A stretch of DNA of 64,000 nucleotides from Tolypeutes matacus (lineage: Eukaryota; Chordata; Mammalia; Cingulata; Chlamyphoridae), in NCBI GenBank assembly GCA_026826555.1, contig JAKSZT010054583.1, positions 2,039,590 through 2,103,589 on the forward strand, written 5' to 3'. The notes under the pieces are model-generated. The model ran no database searches. It was not told the DNA's origin and was given only the letters and a program-made list of their open reading frames with translations. This document shows positions 33,901-45,204 of the stretch, in pieces. Every line of letters starts with the position of its first letter. Position 1 is the first letter of the stretch. A program made the position numbers and the translations under genes.

Positions 33901-35240
33901 CTATGAAAAGTTTCCCTTCCCCAAACACTACTGAAATCTTTCCTGTGGTCATATTTTAAAATCTAGGTATATTGACATTTCTCAAACTTCACTGAAGTAT
34001 TCAGAGAAATATCTGAGGAAATTACTTACATGAGGAGTTCAATCTTTTTTTCTTTCTTTCTTATTTCAGAATCATTTGCATTCCAAAGTCCTAGTGGAAT
34101 GTAAGCAAAAGCAAAAAGATGGGTTTACTGTAAAGTGTCCAGATGTAGAGCACAACTGGTAATAAAGAACAATAATTCAATTATTGCAAAAGGGATTCAT
34201 CTGCGTTCGATTTTGCATTTATTTAAATACATGTCATTTTGGACAGGAGCATAAGCCCTAGCAAATTGAAAAGTAAACAAAGACTCTTAAAAAGTGAGTT
34301 TACATAGATGTGCCTGTGTTTAAAAATATCATTCATAAATACTTGAGTCAGCGTATTCAGGGGACAAATGCAAATATAAATATTTTAATTGGGGTTCCCA
34401 TTGTCACTGAAATCTAAAGTTGTCTGTGGAAATCACCGGCATGCTGGGCAGCTCTCTCTACACTGGGGAAATGTTGGCTCAGCAGATCAGGGCTGGGGTG
34501 ACGCCTAAGAGGAGAGAGGAAGCGGGGCAGCCACCAGCTTTGAAAGTTTTCAACAGATTCTTCCAAACTTTTGTCAGCCCAGGCCAGTGGATAAGAAGGA
34601 GTGAGAGCCGTGGAAGGAAAGCTCTGGGGCCACATTAAGAACCAACAGACTTAGGAAGTACTTCTATCTAGAAGGGGATCTCTTTGGAGGGCAGGGAGAG
34701 AACAGAGTAGGGGAAGGAAGCAACTGTCCCACCTCAAATCCCCCACCCCCATCCCGATCCCAAAGTGGTACTTTTCTAAAGGTCATTAAGACCATGATGA
34801 ACTGGCGTTCCATAAAGCAGCTTGAAATACAGTCCACAGGCTCCTTTGTGGACACATGGATATGGAAATGGTGAATAAAAAGGGCTCACCATTTTTTTTA
34901 ATGGGCTCACTCCCCAAACAACTAAACGCATACTCCTCCGCATACTCCTCCGTGGACTGGCCTGGCCAGCCCTGGGGTTTTATCCATTTGTATGTATTTG
35001 TTTACTGCTGCTGCTTCTTTGCTAATCGCTTTCTCACCAGTACCCAGTTTCCCCAGCTGCCTTTTGTCTTGTTAAACCAGTGCTGACCTCAGGATCCTAA
35101 AGGCTGGTAAGGGGAGGATGTTGGAGGACTGGACTAAAGAACTTCCAGGGAAGCCCTCTAGGGGAGCTGGGACAACTTTTTTGTAAGTCGCCAGCTTCAA
35201 AGTCTGAGTCTGTTGTTACTGTGCTCATCGAAATGGGTAG
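30950..35240. other. Unannotated DNA, mostly AT-rich
   Basis: No gene, RNA gene or confident repeat. It contains (AG)n at 31484-31500, a poly-A run at 33857-33870 and a 12-base tandem duplication (CGCATACTCCTC twice) at 34927-34950. The open frames at 32141-32368, 33264-33482 and 34420-34638 are short, partly start at non-ATG codons, and overlap frames on the other strand. Confidence 0.4.
31484..31500. repeat. (AG)n microsatellite
   Basis: Eight to nine AG units followed by purine-rich GGGAGGGAAAGAGAGAA. Confidence 0.95.
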
Positions 35241-35246
35241 GAAGAA

Positions 35247-35272
35247 GGGGTGGGAGTGGGAGGGTGGGGAGG
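35247..35272 (+). other. G-quadruplex-prone tract
   Basis: Five runs of three or four G with one- to two-base loops within 26 bases on the plus strand (GGGG-T-GGG-AGT-GGG-A-GGG-T-GGGG). Confidence 0.6.
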
Positions 35273-35279
35273 TAGTGTG

Positions 35280-35720
35280 ACTCTACCCAGCAAGGAGACC
35301 CTTAAGAGAGGCAGGTGGGGATCTATCATCCAGCCTGCATTGCTGATGATTGAAGGTCAGGGAGAGACTGCAGTGAGGAGAGTTAAGTGGCTGGAGGGAG
35401 CTGGGCCACGGACAGCTCATCTGGACTGCACAGGATGCAGAGCCACTTAAAGGTTCTGGGGGAAAAAAAAAGTGACATGGCCGGATTTTCATTTTAGATA
35501 GATCACTGCAGTGCAGTGGGAACAAGACTGGGGACCAGGGATCCAGATGGTGGATTCGTGAACTGGGTTGAAAGGCAGAGCCTTAGATTAAAAGGAGATG
35601 ACTGGTTCCAGAAGTGTTCCGGTTAAATGAGATGGGACTTTGGCTGACTGCATGTGAAAGAGAGAAAGAGGAGTCAAGAAAAACACACAGGTTTCTGGTT
35701 TGGATAGCTAGGTGATTTTG
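35280..35720 (-). mobile_element. L2 LINE fragment, antisense
   Basis: GTGACATGGCCGGATTTTCA, TTTTAGATAGATCACTGCAG, GGAGTCAAGAAAAACACACA and GGTTTCTGGTTTGGATAGCT follow the antisense L2 wording in order. Confidence 0.55.
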
Positions 35721-35889
35721 AAGCCACTAACTAGAAGAATATAGCTGGTGGAGAAGGTTTGAGGACAAATGGAAAACCAAGCAGTCTGGAGCAGGGGTGG
35801 CTGGTGTGATAGTGTCTCAGCATCGGTACTTAAGTGTTTATCTCAAGCAAACAGCATCAGAGTGCTGGGCTTGCTCCTAGTATTTAGGA

Positions 35890-36035
35890 GCTCCCTGACC
35901 CACAGCAATTCTCTCAACCACTCAGAACCTGCTACTTAGTTTTGTTAAATGAAACAATAGGCAGTACCCTGAAGGTTTGTTAAAAGGATTAAACTGAGAA
36001 TGTGTGTGAAGGCGTTTTGTCAACTCTGAAGCTTT
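35890..36035 (+). mobile_element. MIR fragment
   Basis: AATTCTCTCAACCACTCAGA, GGTTTGTTAAAAGGATTAAA and GAGAATGTGTGTGAAGGCGT follow the 3' half of MIR. Confidence 0.5.
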
Positions 36036-36055
36036 AAATAAAAGTTTAAATAAGA

Positions 36056-36175
36056 GTTTCTTTCTTTCTTCCTCTCTCCTTCCCTGCCTCTCTTTCTTTC
36101 TCTCTCTTCCCTCCTTTCCCCTCTCCCTTCTCTCCTCCCTTCCTCCCTCCCTCTCTCTCTTTCTTTCTTCTCATC
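36056..36175. repeat. Polypyrimidine (CTTT/CCTT)n tract
   Basis: About 120 bases of almost pure C and T on the plus strand. Confidence 0.92.
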
Positions 36176-36184
36176 CATCAAATA

Positions 36185-36470
36185 TTTTGTGCTATTTCGA
36201 GTCAGACACTGAAGATAAAGAGGTGGACAGTACTTTCACTGGAGTTGATATAGTCTTCAGGGTCTGTGTTTCCAGCTTGGCTTTTCACTTGAGAAACATT
36301 TCTATACTCATCAAACAAACAGACAAACAAAATCTGAGCCCCTATTATAGGCTTGGTCCTAAAAACAGAAACACAAGTAAGACACAACCATTTTCCTTCA
36401 AGGACCTCAGAGTTCAGGGTGCAGAAGATAAACTATGAAGAGATGAATTATAACACCATGTTGAACACAA
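36185..36470 (-). mobile_element. L2 fragment, antisense (tentative)
   Basis: GAGTCAGACACTGAAGATAA, TTATAGGCTTGGTCCTAAAA and TTCCTTCAAGGACCTCAGAG resemble antisense L2. Confidence 0.4.
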
Positions 36471-36584
36471 TAATAAAGTGGAATGAACTGGATGAATTAG
36501 TGTGCCAACCTTGCCAAAGGGTTAGCTAATCTCCTTACTAGTCTGATTTCCACACAAGGGTGTGTGTGTTATTATTACTATTTT

Positions 36585-36676
36585 TTTTTTTTTTTACCGG
36601 GAGGTACCAGGGATTGAACCCCGGTCTCTCCATATGGTAGACGGACGCCGAACCTCTTGAGCCACATCCGTTTCCC
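36585..36676 (-). mobile_element. DAS-like SINE (short monomer)
   Basis: The target-site duplication TATTATTACTATTTT is at 36570-36584 and 36677-36691. On the minus strand the head reads GGAAACGGATGTGGCTCAAG, and box B is close to GGTTCAATCCC. Confidence 0.93.
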
Positions 36677-36900
36677 TATTATTACTATTTTAATAATTAT
36701 TCACAATGAAACCAAACTGGCTTTGTGGGAGATCAACATACCTTAACAAAATGTCCAGCATCCTTCTCTGAAGACTTTTATATCAAGTATAAAGAGATTG
36801 TCAATCCAAATGATCTGTTATACACTGAAAATACTCCCTGATGGACATAACCATCTGATCAACATATATATGATTCATACTCTGTGCTAAGCACAGAATG

Positions 36901-37140
36901 CTTTTTTTTTTTTAATTTTAAGCTTTTTATTTTGAAATACTTTCAAACTTACATGACTATTACAAAACAAACTCCAACATACCCCTATCCCTCCAGATAC
37001 TCATATCCACCAATTTTAAACATTTTGCCACGTCTGCTGTATCATTCTATCTATTCATCAGTCCCTCTATCTGCCGGGACTCTCTCTTTAATAATGCTCC
37101 CCCCTTACCCACCCCCAAGTCTACACTGCCTCCTTCTGAA
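36901..37140 (-). mobile_element. L1M 3'UTR, antisense
   Basis: A poly-T run, then TTTTATTTTGAAATACTTTC, CCACCAATTTTAAACATTTT and GCCACGTCTGCTGTATCATT, the known antisense wording of L1MA/L1MB 3'UTRs. The right edge is uncertain. Confidence 0.7.
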
Positions 37141-37448
37141 TAGAAATGCACTTGGCAAACTTTCTGTATAAAAGCCACCAGGATACTGTCTTGTGTAGAA
37201 TATTTCAGTCTTGCTATGTTGTTGCTGGAGTATTTCACAAATGGAATAGAGATTTTGGCATATTGTTAATTTTAAAAGAAATTTAGCTTTGTAAGAAATT
37301 ATTTTTTTTAACACTTCCATTCTTTTCCCTTCAAATCACACTCTTCTACAACCCTATAGTGGAGCAGTAATTCCCAAAGGACAATGCCCAAAACAGAGAG
37401 TAAGAGTGGAAGGGTTATCATCTTCAGGTGGGAGATGCATTCCTTTTT

Positions 37449-37473
37449 ACACACACACACACACACACACACA
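37449..37473. repeat. (AC)n microsatellite
   Basis: Twelve uninterrupted AC units. Confidence 0.97.
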
Positions 37474-37886
37474 GAACCCAGTACATAGAGAAACTGATCA
37501 TAATCCCTGTGAACCTCCATCCCCAACTTTACAACCCAATATTTATACTTCCCGATAATATGTGATTTGCACATCTTTAGTGTTTAATAAATGTCCATTG
37601 TGAATGGAATCTGGTCCAGTAAGCACCAACCTGGAGATACAACTAAAAAAAATAATTTAAACATATCCATGAGATCTATATTGAATTTACTGATATGTAT
37701 AGTATCCATCATTCTCACTATACTTTGAAAAACAGGGCACCCTTTTTCCATTATTTTCAAATGACAAATATCCCACAGTGTAAATATTCACTGTGAAACA
37801 TGAGAAGAGTACACAAGGAAGGTAGCAAATATATTTGATAGAAAAAAAGAAATGATTGTAAATAGTATTATCAAGAAGCTCATCTT

Positions 37887-38646
37887 TCCCCTGTCAGTCT
37901 GAAGCAGAGTGGACATCACCATCCCCAAATCCTCAAGACTGAGGAATGAACAAACACAAGGGGAGAATGCAACTATGGACTAAAGTAGACTTATTATTAT
38001 TCTAGTAATGGAAGAACTTGTAACATTGATATAAGAACCAGAGGTTCTGAGGGGAGGAAGAGGGAAGAATAGGTGTAACATGGGGCAGTTTTGGGACATT
38101 GGAGTTGTTCTGCATGATATTGTAATGACAGATACAGGCCATTATACATTTTGTCAAAACCTATAAAACTGTACGGTGCAAAGTGTAAACCAATTGTAAA
38201 CTATAGACCTTGGTTATGAGCAATGCTTCAATATTTGTTCAACTATTGTAACAAATGTACCACACTAATGAAAGATGTTATTAATAGAGGGAAATGCGGG
38301 AGGGGTAGGGGTGAGATATATGGAAATCCCCTATACTTCTTTTTGTTGTTGTTAGGTACTGGAACTGGGGATTGAACCCGGGACCTCATATGTGGGAAGC
38401 TGGTGCTTAGCCACTGAGCCACATCAGCTCCCCTGAGTTGGTTCTTTCATTTGTTTGCTTGTTTTTTCATTTTTTATTTTCTATTTTTAGGAGGCACAGG
38501 GGACCGGACCTGGGACCTCTCATGTGGGAAGCAGGTGCTCAACTGCTTGATCACATCCACTTCCTCCCCTATACTTTCAATGTAACTTTTCTGTAATCTA
38601 AAACTTCTTTAAAAATAAAGTTTACTATATGAAAGAAAAAAAAAGC
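37887..38646 (+). mobile_element. L1 3' end, 5'-truncated, carrying a SINE
   Basis: GAATGCAACTATGGACTAAA, ACCTTGGTTATGAGCAATGC, ATTGTAACAAATGTACCACA and TTTTCTGTAATCTAAAACTT are xenarthran L1 3'UTR wording. The element ends in AAATAAAG plus an A-rich tail. The target-site duplication is AGAAGCTCATCTT (37874-37886) and AGCAGCTCATCTT (38647-38659). Confidence 0.85.
38339..38564 (-). mobile_element. DAS-like SINE (tandem monomers) inside L1
   Basis: Two minus-strand heads (CACTGAGCCACATCAGCTCC; CTGCTTGATCACATCCACTT) lie around a T-rich spacer, the same layout as at 30719. The target-site duplication TCCCCTATACTT is at 38327-38338 and 38565-38576. Confidence 0.93.
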
Positions 38647-38819
38647 AGCAGCTCATCTTAGATCAGGAAGGCAATTTTAGTATACTGTGCACATTTAAAA
38701 AATCTATTATAATGCAGAAGAAATAAATTTGGAGGGGGATAGAAAAAGAAAAAAATACAAATAGGCAGATAGGAAAATATCTATAATCTCTTCTCCCAGA
38801 GAGCAACATAGCCACACCA

Positions 38820-39015
38820 AAATAAATAAGTAAATAGATAAACCTATATAAAAACTGTACATATGGTTCTCCCCCCCAAAAGTGATCACATACTACTTAT
38901 AATTTTATAACTTGCTTTATTTCACCTAAATATATACTGAATATCTTTCCATACTACTTTACATACACATCTATATTTTTAACAGCCACATAATTTTCCA
39001 CCTTATGGGCATACC
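38820..39015 (-). mobile_element. L1M 3'UTR, antisense (tentative)
   Basis: AACTTGCTTTATTTCACCTA, TATCTTTCCATACTACTTTA and TTTTTAACAGCCACATAATT resemble antisense L1M 3'UTR. Confidence 0.5.
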
Positions 39016-39019
39016 ACCA

Positions 39020-41088
39020 TTTCTCTTAGTTTTCAAAGACTAAAAAGAAACTCTAGCTGACAGCATTCTAAGACATAACTTAAAATAGGCATTAAAACAA
39101 CTCAGTGATTAAATCAGTTCAGCAATGGGCCTTTAATAAATATATGGAATCGTTTATAATTTAAAAAGCAAAATTCAGTAATATGACCTTAAACTTCATA
39201 ATGAACTCAAATTTGTATTTTTTTACGAAGCAGAGTTCACGTCCAAGTTCTTTTGGAACAGAAGTGACCGTTTTTATGTATTGCAGTGTGTTTTTTTTTC
39301 CCTCCTTTTTCTTTTTAAGACAGAAGGAAAGGTCGTTTCAAGTTTAAGACTGCCATCTAGTGCTCCTTTCTTTCTGTTGGATTAGGAGACTTTCTGTGAG
39401 CAAGTAGTTTTAAGGAAATTCTATATTTAACTTTCTGGACTCCTTAAGTGAGGTTTTAGATAACAATAACCTTTTCAGCGTGTACAGCATTCTTATTATA
39501 CCAGCTGTGATGATTAAGGAACTTGATTGTACTGTTGGGCAGATAGAGAAAACGTGAGGCACAGACCTGAAGCAAAGCAAAAAAGCAGCTATTTATCATT
39601 CTTTGCTGACCTATGCAATTAAGCATGACCCTTAAAACCAGACAAATTAACTCCTTTGTGGTGACCTAATCTCTGGAACAGATGGATCAATAATGGGAGC
39701 ATATCACTCCACCAAGTGTCGCGTTTAAGATGAGCAGTGCGGTATTGGAAATTCTGCTCAGCGGGGCACAGCTGAAAGATTATGTCATCAGCTTAAACAG
39801 CACAGATTCTGAAATCAGAGTTCCACAGAGACACCTGCTAAAGCCTGGGTAGTCACTGTGACACAAGGCGTTCCTTTGTGAATCAATATGAAATCGATGT
39901 CTCAGCATGGTACTGGGGAGGGGCGTTCCGTACTGTGCTAATGACAAGTAAACATGCAAGGGAGGCATGGCAAAGTAGAAGTCAGCCTCAGGAACTTACC
40001 AGCCAACTCAAACTGGATTAGTGCCAAGACTCCGGGATGGCTATGTCCACTTACCTGAATTACCCCTGAAGTTTCAACTGGATACAGTTCCCTTCCTTGA
40101 GTCATAATTTATTTAAATTTTACTATGCACTGTTAAAGGATTGTCATGTTCCACACTTAAGTAGCTGTTTTCCAAGCAAGTATGAATTGATTTAGTGATA
40201 AAATTCATAGAAGTCTTAAAGTATGAGAGAAGTTGTACTGGGTGTTGATAAAATTCCATCTGGTAGCTCAACCCTGATCAAGACATTTATTCAATTTCAA
40301 CAGCTCACAGAATTAGCATAAGGCAGTTCTGAATGGCACTCTGTTTCTGTTTCTAGAAAACACCTTGTTTATTCATAAATAAATCATTTGTATTTATTTC
40401 AGTGGATTTCTAAATACAAATGTGCTAAATCTTAACAAGTGAAAAAATTTACATTAAGTTTTTGAGAATTATTATACATACTTTAAACTATAGTGTTAAA
40501 ATAAAGAAGAAAATATTTAGCCTTATTTCAAAGCTATTATTTTGGTATATTCAAAAGATTATTTTCACAAACATTTACATGTTAATATCAATGATAACTC
40601 AGTTTAATTTAATATGGAATTTTTTTGTGCATTTAACTTTGACCCCAAAAGTTGTCCTAGCATATTTTCTTAGGCTTTATCACATAAATCCCCTCCCCTG
40701 CCAAATTCTGCCTTCATCTGGCCACTGAGAAATGTAAGAAGTAAAATGTAGTCTATTCAGACGGTGAAAAGACAGAACATAATGAAGACGTACGTTTTTG
40801 TACTTGTTAATACTACAATAGAAAAAAACACACCATTTTGGACTTCTCTGTACTATAGATTGGGTATGAGTTTCAGAATTAAAAAATGCCCAGCAAAAGG
40901 AATTTTATGAAGAGAGATTCTAGAAATGAAACTAGAAGCTATTTCTTCCTCTGAGAAAATTCCTAAAAAGAAGCTAATAGAAAAAAACAAAATGTCCATG
41001 TACCTTATGTTACAGAGTTGATTAAAAACGAAATCCCTGAACCCCCCTATGGGATGGTAGAACTGTCTAGTGCAAACACAGTCTCTAC
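39020..41088. other. Unannotated DNA
   Basis: No recognised repeat or coding exon. It contains a CTCF-like motif at 39349-39365. A perfect donor look-alike on the minus strand at about 40054-40059 (CAG|GTAAGT) has no convincing exon attached. Confidence 0.4.
39349..39365 (-). promoter_or_regulatory. CTCF-like motif
   Basis: The minus strand reads GAGCACTAGATGGCAGT, one mismatch from the core CCACTAGATGGCA. Motif match only. Confidence 0.3.
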
Positions 41089-41102
41089 CTAAAGCTGGTG
41101 GG

Positions 41103-41291
41103 CAGGGAGGCGGCTGTGGCTCAATCAGTGGGGCTCCCGTTTACCATGTGGGAGGCCCCGGGTTCGGTTCCCGAGGCCTCCTGGTGAAGGCAAAGCCCGC
41201 CCGCACGGCGTGGTTGGCTGGCCCAGCGAGCGCGAGCAGCAGGGGGGGGATGAATGAATAAATAAATAAAATCTTTAAAAAAAAAAAAAAA
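41103..41291 (+). mobile_element. DAS-like SINE (monomer), GC-rich
   Basis: Box A (GTGGCTCAATCAGTGGGGC) and box B (GGGTTCGGTTCCC) are in normal order, followed by AATAAATAAAATCTTT and an A-tail. The target-site duplication TAAAGCTGGTGGG is at 41090-41102 and 41292-41304. It belongs to the same GC-rich subtype as 10300, 21683 and 22707. Confidence 0.94.
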
Positions 41292-41464
41292 TAAAGCTGG
41301 TGGGGGACCCAACCTCAGCCTGCACAGCCATCTCTGGGGTTGGCCTGGCAGGGAGAAGCAGGTACGTTCTCTGGCCCCACTTCTTGTGCAGAAACCAGCA
41401 GAGATTCTGATGGCTATTCCAGTCCAGGTCATGTTACAGGAGCTTGCCCTTGTTTTGATGGCAC

Positions 41465-41590
41465 AAGAGTAAGAACCCTTAGCAGGAACCCGGGAGACCT
41501 AGTTTTGCAGGCTTGTGAAAGCCACTTCCCTCTCAGAGCATCAGCATGCTCATTTACAGTGAGGCCACTCGCCCTTACCCACCTCCACTG
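41465..41590 (+). mobile_element. MIR fragment (tentative)
   Basis: GGGAGACCTAGTTTTGCAGG and GAAAGCCACTTCCCTCTCAG loosely follow the middle of MIR. Confidence 0.35.
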
Positions 41591-42103
41591 CCAAGTAAAA
41601 TCCGGAGGGATGGAGATCATGGAGGGTATCTTTAGATCTCCGTCTCCCTTTCCCCTAATGCCCTTATGATGTATCGTACTGAGTCCAGATATGTATTTGC
41701 TGAGTGAGTGAATAAATGAATGAGAGAGAAAATTTAAGTGTAAATATTTGGGATTTCACAGTACAATTAAACTTCAAAGATATAGAAACATTTGCAAATT
41801 AAAAAAAAAATTATCTATATCCAAGGTGATTTTCATCTATTCTTGGAGCACTTAAACATAGAAACATTTAAAACACACCACTTAGAGTTGTTGGTCTTAT
41901 TTTAGAAGTAACATAGTATAAAATTTGGAAAAACAGAAAGGGACAAAGAAGAAAATCATACCCATTCTTAATCTATCCACCAAGAAATAAACCACTAGTT
42001 GTGTTTTGCAAACACAAAAATTTACAGAGATTTCTGGCCACCCATGTGGAGTATCAAACCCACAGCACTAGGGGTTTCTGTAATTCTGGGACAGGATCCT
42101 GTT

Positions 42104-42213
42104 TTTTTTATTTTTTTAATTTTTTAAAATTTTACTGGGAGGTCCCAGGGATCGAACCCAGGTCCCTCCATATGGCAGACGGATGCCCAACCAGTTGAGC
42201 CACATCCGCCCCC
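42104..42213 (-). mobile_element. DAS-like SINE (short monomer)
   Basis: T-rich tail, then box B on the minus strand (GGGTTCGATCCC) and the head TTGAGCCACATCCGCCCCC. The target-site duplication was not found. Confidence 0.85.
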
Positions 42214-42761
42214 CCTCAGTTTCTTGTATGTTTAGAAAAATATTTTTTTTTCGGTTAACCCAGGGAGTCCCTCGGGCATTGGAGGACTATTTCACTCTAA
42301 ACAAACTTAGAGGCATCTGATTACCAATCACACTGTATTAACATATATTGAGAAATATAATGCCAAATAAATAAAAGTACTCTGCTGAGTACTTCTTGAG
42401 AAAGAGAGAAAAATCAAAAGGTTGTTTTAAAAATATTGGAGAATAATAACTTAATTCTTTTAATGGGCGCTGTCATGAAGCCAGGTATACCAAAGGATGT
42501 GCATGCCAATTAGACTCAAAGAAGAGGGAAAACCCATAGGAGGTGCTTCTCCCCTGGGTTGTTTTAGAGACACGTAGCTCCTCTTCACTTTCCTCTCTAT
42601 AGACTCGCTTTGGCCACCCTGCAATTCTGACTGTATCATCAATTTTCCTTACTCACAAGAGCTAAGTTCTTGGTTCTTAACTTAAGAAATGTTGCTTCTA
42701 TAGATTGGGAAACTATTTTACCTTAAGAAACACAGAAGGCAAAGCAAATGCAATAATTTTT

Positions 42762-43074
42762 TTTTTTAATTTCTCCCCACCCCCTCACTGTTTGCACTTG
42801 CTGTGTCTTTAGGAGGCACCGGGAACTGAACCTGGGACTTCCGATGTAGGAGGAAGGTGCCTAATCGCTGGAGCCACCTCTGTTCCTTCCTTTGTTGTGT
42901 CTCTCATTATGTTTTCCTTCTTGTGTCTCTTGTTGCGTTATCCTGTTGTATCGGCTTGCCATGCCTGTCCATCATGCCAGCTCACTGTCTTCTTTAGGAG
43001 GCACTGGGAACTGAACTACAGACCCCCCAAGTGGTAGGCGGGAGCTCAGTCACCTGAGCCACATCTGTTTTCCT
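42762..43074 (-). mobile_element. DAS-like SINE (dimer)
   Basis: Two tRNA-like units are seen on the minus strand, with GAGCCACCTCTGTTCCTTCC and CTGAGCCACATCTGTTTTCC heads. The target-site duplication AATAATTTTT is at 42752-42761 and 43075-43084. Confidence 0.9.
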
Positions 43075-43317
43075 AATAATTTTTAAAATTATCATGTGTA
43101 GGGATGGAAGCGTAATTATGGGCGATTCTCTAACATACCTACACAAGTGAAAGTATTCTCTAAATTTAGGACTGAGAAGAAAAATATACTATTACATTTC
43201 TCTCTCTCAATATTTCTATTGATTTCTTCCATCTGTGGTTTTCACACTGTGTTTGGATGTGGGCAAACCTGGGGAGGAGAAAAGGTTGCTGAGAGGGTGG
43301 GGCTACTGTTACGAACT

Positions 43318-43445
43318 TAGTGTTGCCAGATAAAATAAATTTTTAAGGGACAGTCAACATTTGGGACATACTCATGCTAAAATATTATTCATTGATTATC
43401 TGAAATGCAAATTTAACTGGATATCTTGTTTTTCACCCCCAAATC
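43318..43445. mobile_element. Palindromic MITE fragment (tentative)
   Basis: AGTGTTGCCAGATAAAATAA, ATTTGGGACATACTCATGCT, GATTATCTGAAATGCAAATT and TAACTGGATATCTTG match a remembered palindromic mammalian DNA element of about 200 bp. The right terminus is degraded. Confidence 0.5.
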
Positions 43446-43552
43446 CTATAAGGAACCACTTTCCTGCTTCCCAACAAGAGCTGCCCTACTTTGTATGTTG
43501 GGGTTCCAGATAATCTTGTGTTAGAGAATAGTGTTCAGCTATAAAAAAAAAT

Positions 43553-44195
43553 TTTTTTTTAAAGATTTATTTTTTTATTTTTCCCCCACCCCCTCATTGT
43601 TTTGCGCTTGCTATTTGCTCTCTGTGTGTTCTTCTGTGTCTGCTTGTCTGCTCTTTAGGTGGCACCGGGAACCAATCCTGGGACCTTCTGGAGTGGAGAG
43701 AGGCACTCAATCTCTTGCACCGCCTCAGCTCCCTGGTCTGCTGCATCTCTTATTGTCTCTCTTCTGTCTCTCTCTCTCTTTTTAATAAATATTTTTATTT
43801 TTTAAAAGCTACTTAGATTACATAAATGTTACACAAAAAATATAGGGATTCCTATATGTCGCGCTACCCATACCTCCCACACCCTCCCACATAAACTCCT
43901 TCATTAGTGTGGCACATTCATTACAACTGATAAATGCATCCTGGGGCATTGCCATTGAGCATGGACCATAGTTCACATTGTAGTCTACACTCTCTTCTGG
44001 GTCTCTTTTTGTTGCATCACCTTCTGCACCAGCACTCCTGTGCGGGCCAGCTCTCCATGCGGACCAGCAGTCCTTGTGGGCAGGTCTCCACTCCGGCCAG
44101 CTTGCCTTTCACCAGGAGGCCCCGGGAATTGTACCCTGGGCCTCCTATATGGTAGACGGGAGCCCAATCTCTTGAGCCACATCTGTCTCCCGTAT
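43553..44195 (-). mobile_element. DAS-like SINE (dimer), split by an L1 end
   Basis: The right unit (GGTGGCACCGGGAACCAATC) and linker lie at 43553-43766. The rest of the linker and the left unit (TTGAGCCACATCTGTCTCCC) lie at 43990-44195. Removing the L1 insert joins the linker seamlessly. Confidence 0.9.
43767..43989 (-). mobile_element. L1 3' end, 5'-truncated, inside a SINE
   Basis: TTACATAAATGTTACACAAA, AATATAGGGATTCCTATATG and CATTAGTGTGGCACATTCAT match the L1 end at 18021-18332. The target-site duplication CTCTCTTCTG is at 43757-43766 and 43990-43999, both from the SINE linker. Confidence 0.88.
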
Positions 44196-44234
44196 TAAAA
44201 AAAGTTTGAAAACCACTTTGCTAGATGAATCCAG

Positions 44235-44350
44235 GCAGCACTCTTAACCCACTGCCTGTAGACTTCCCATCAATAAAAGGAAGTGCATCTGGTTGTTGTG
44301 AAAATTAATTAAAGCTTGTAAAGTCCTTTGAAATTGGCATGTTCAGCCAC
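44235..44350 (+). mobile_element. MIR 3' fragment (tentative)
   Basis: GTTGTTGTGAAAATTAATTA and AAGCTTGTAAAGTCCTTTGA fit the 3' third of MIR. Confidence 0.4.
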
Positions 44351-44359
44351 ATATGCTAC

Positions 44360-45200
44360 AAAATAGTTATCACACACCAGTCTGCCTGAAAACATACTGA
44401 CTGCTTAATGAACACACTCGATGGTAGAAATTCTAAAAGATGTTAAGTCACAGTTTGGATATAACCACATTGAGGGACCACATATTGAAACAGAACAGAA
44501 CCTCACAACCTAAGAAGGGAGTATATTTCTGTAAAACAAAGGAACATGATTTGCTTTTAAAAGTAAAGTATTTTAATTCTATTGTTATTTATGGATTTTT
44601 TCCAGCTGAATCACAGAACTTTTTTTTTTTTTTTAACAGTAGTTAAAAACAGAAATAATCAGGAAATGAAGAAAATAGTCATCTCCTGTACTCTATTGTT
44701 TGCTATTTCTGCTTGGTAAGGTTTTTTTAAGCTTAAAAAGATTTTTTTTTTTTTGAAACAAAACAAGAGATACTAACCCAATAAAACACATCTGGAGGCC
44801 ACTTGGTGACATTTCCTCTGCAACCATTAGCTATCAGGGAATGCTCTTATAGTACTAAAGCAAATGTATAAAAGTAAAACATTCATTATGCAATGTTATC
44901 TAAATATTAAAAGCTGAAATTGAAATCTGGAAGTTAAACTGAAGAGTAGATAAATTTGGATTGTGCCAACACATCAATGAAAAGACAGTGTAAATACCTG
45001 ATAGCTTGGCCAGGTAAATGTAACATTTGGAGGAAAACAGAGAGCTCTTATGCAGAAGCTTCAAGCCAACCACAGAGGAGAAAGACAGGATCACAATTAA
45101 ATTTTCAACATTCATATCTTATTTCTGATTGAAACTGAGGTTTTATAAATGTGGCAAAAAGCCCATGACCAAGAGCATAATTAATCTTATAGCCCAATAT
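44360..45200. other. Unannotated DNA
   Basis: AT-rich with poly-T runs at 44621-44635 and 44742-44754. No gene recognised. Confidence 0.4.
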
Positions 45201-45204
45201 AAAG

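Noticed and set aside
40050..40135. Perfect minus-strand donor look-alike CAG|GTAAGT with a weak upstream acceptor
   Set aside because: The enclosed 70 bases are AT-rich with stops in all frames, and isolated donor matches are frequent in 64 kb.
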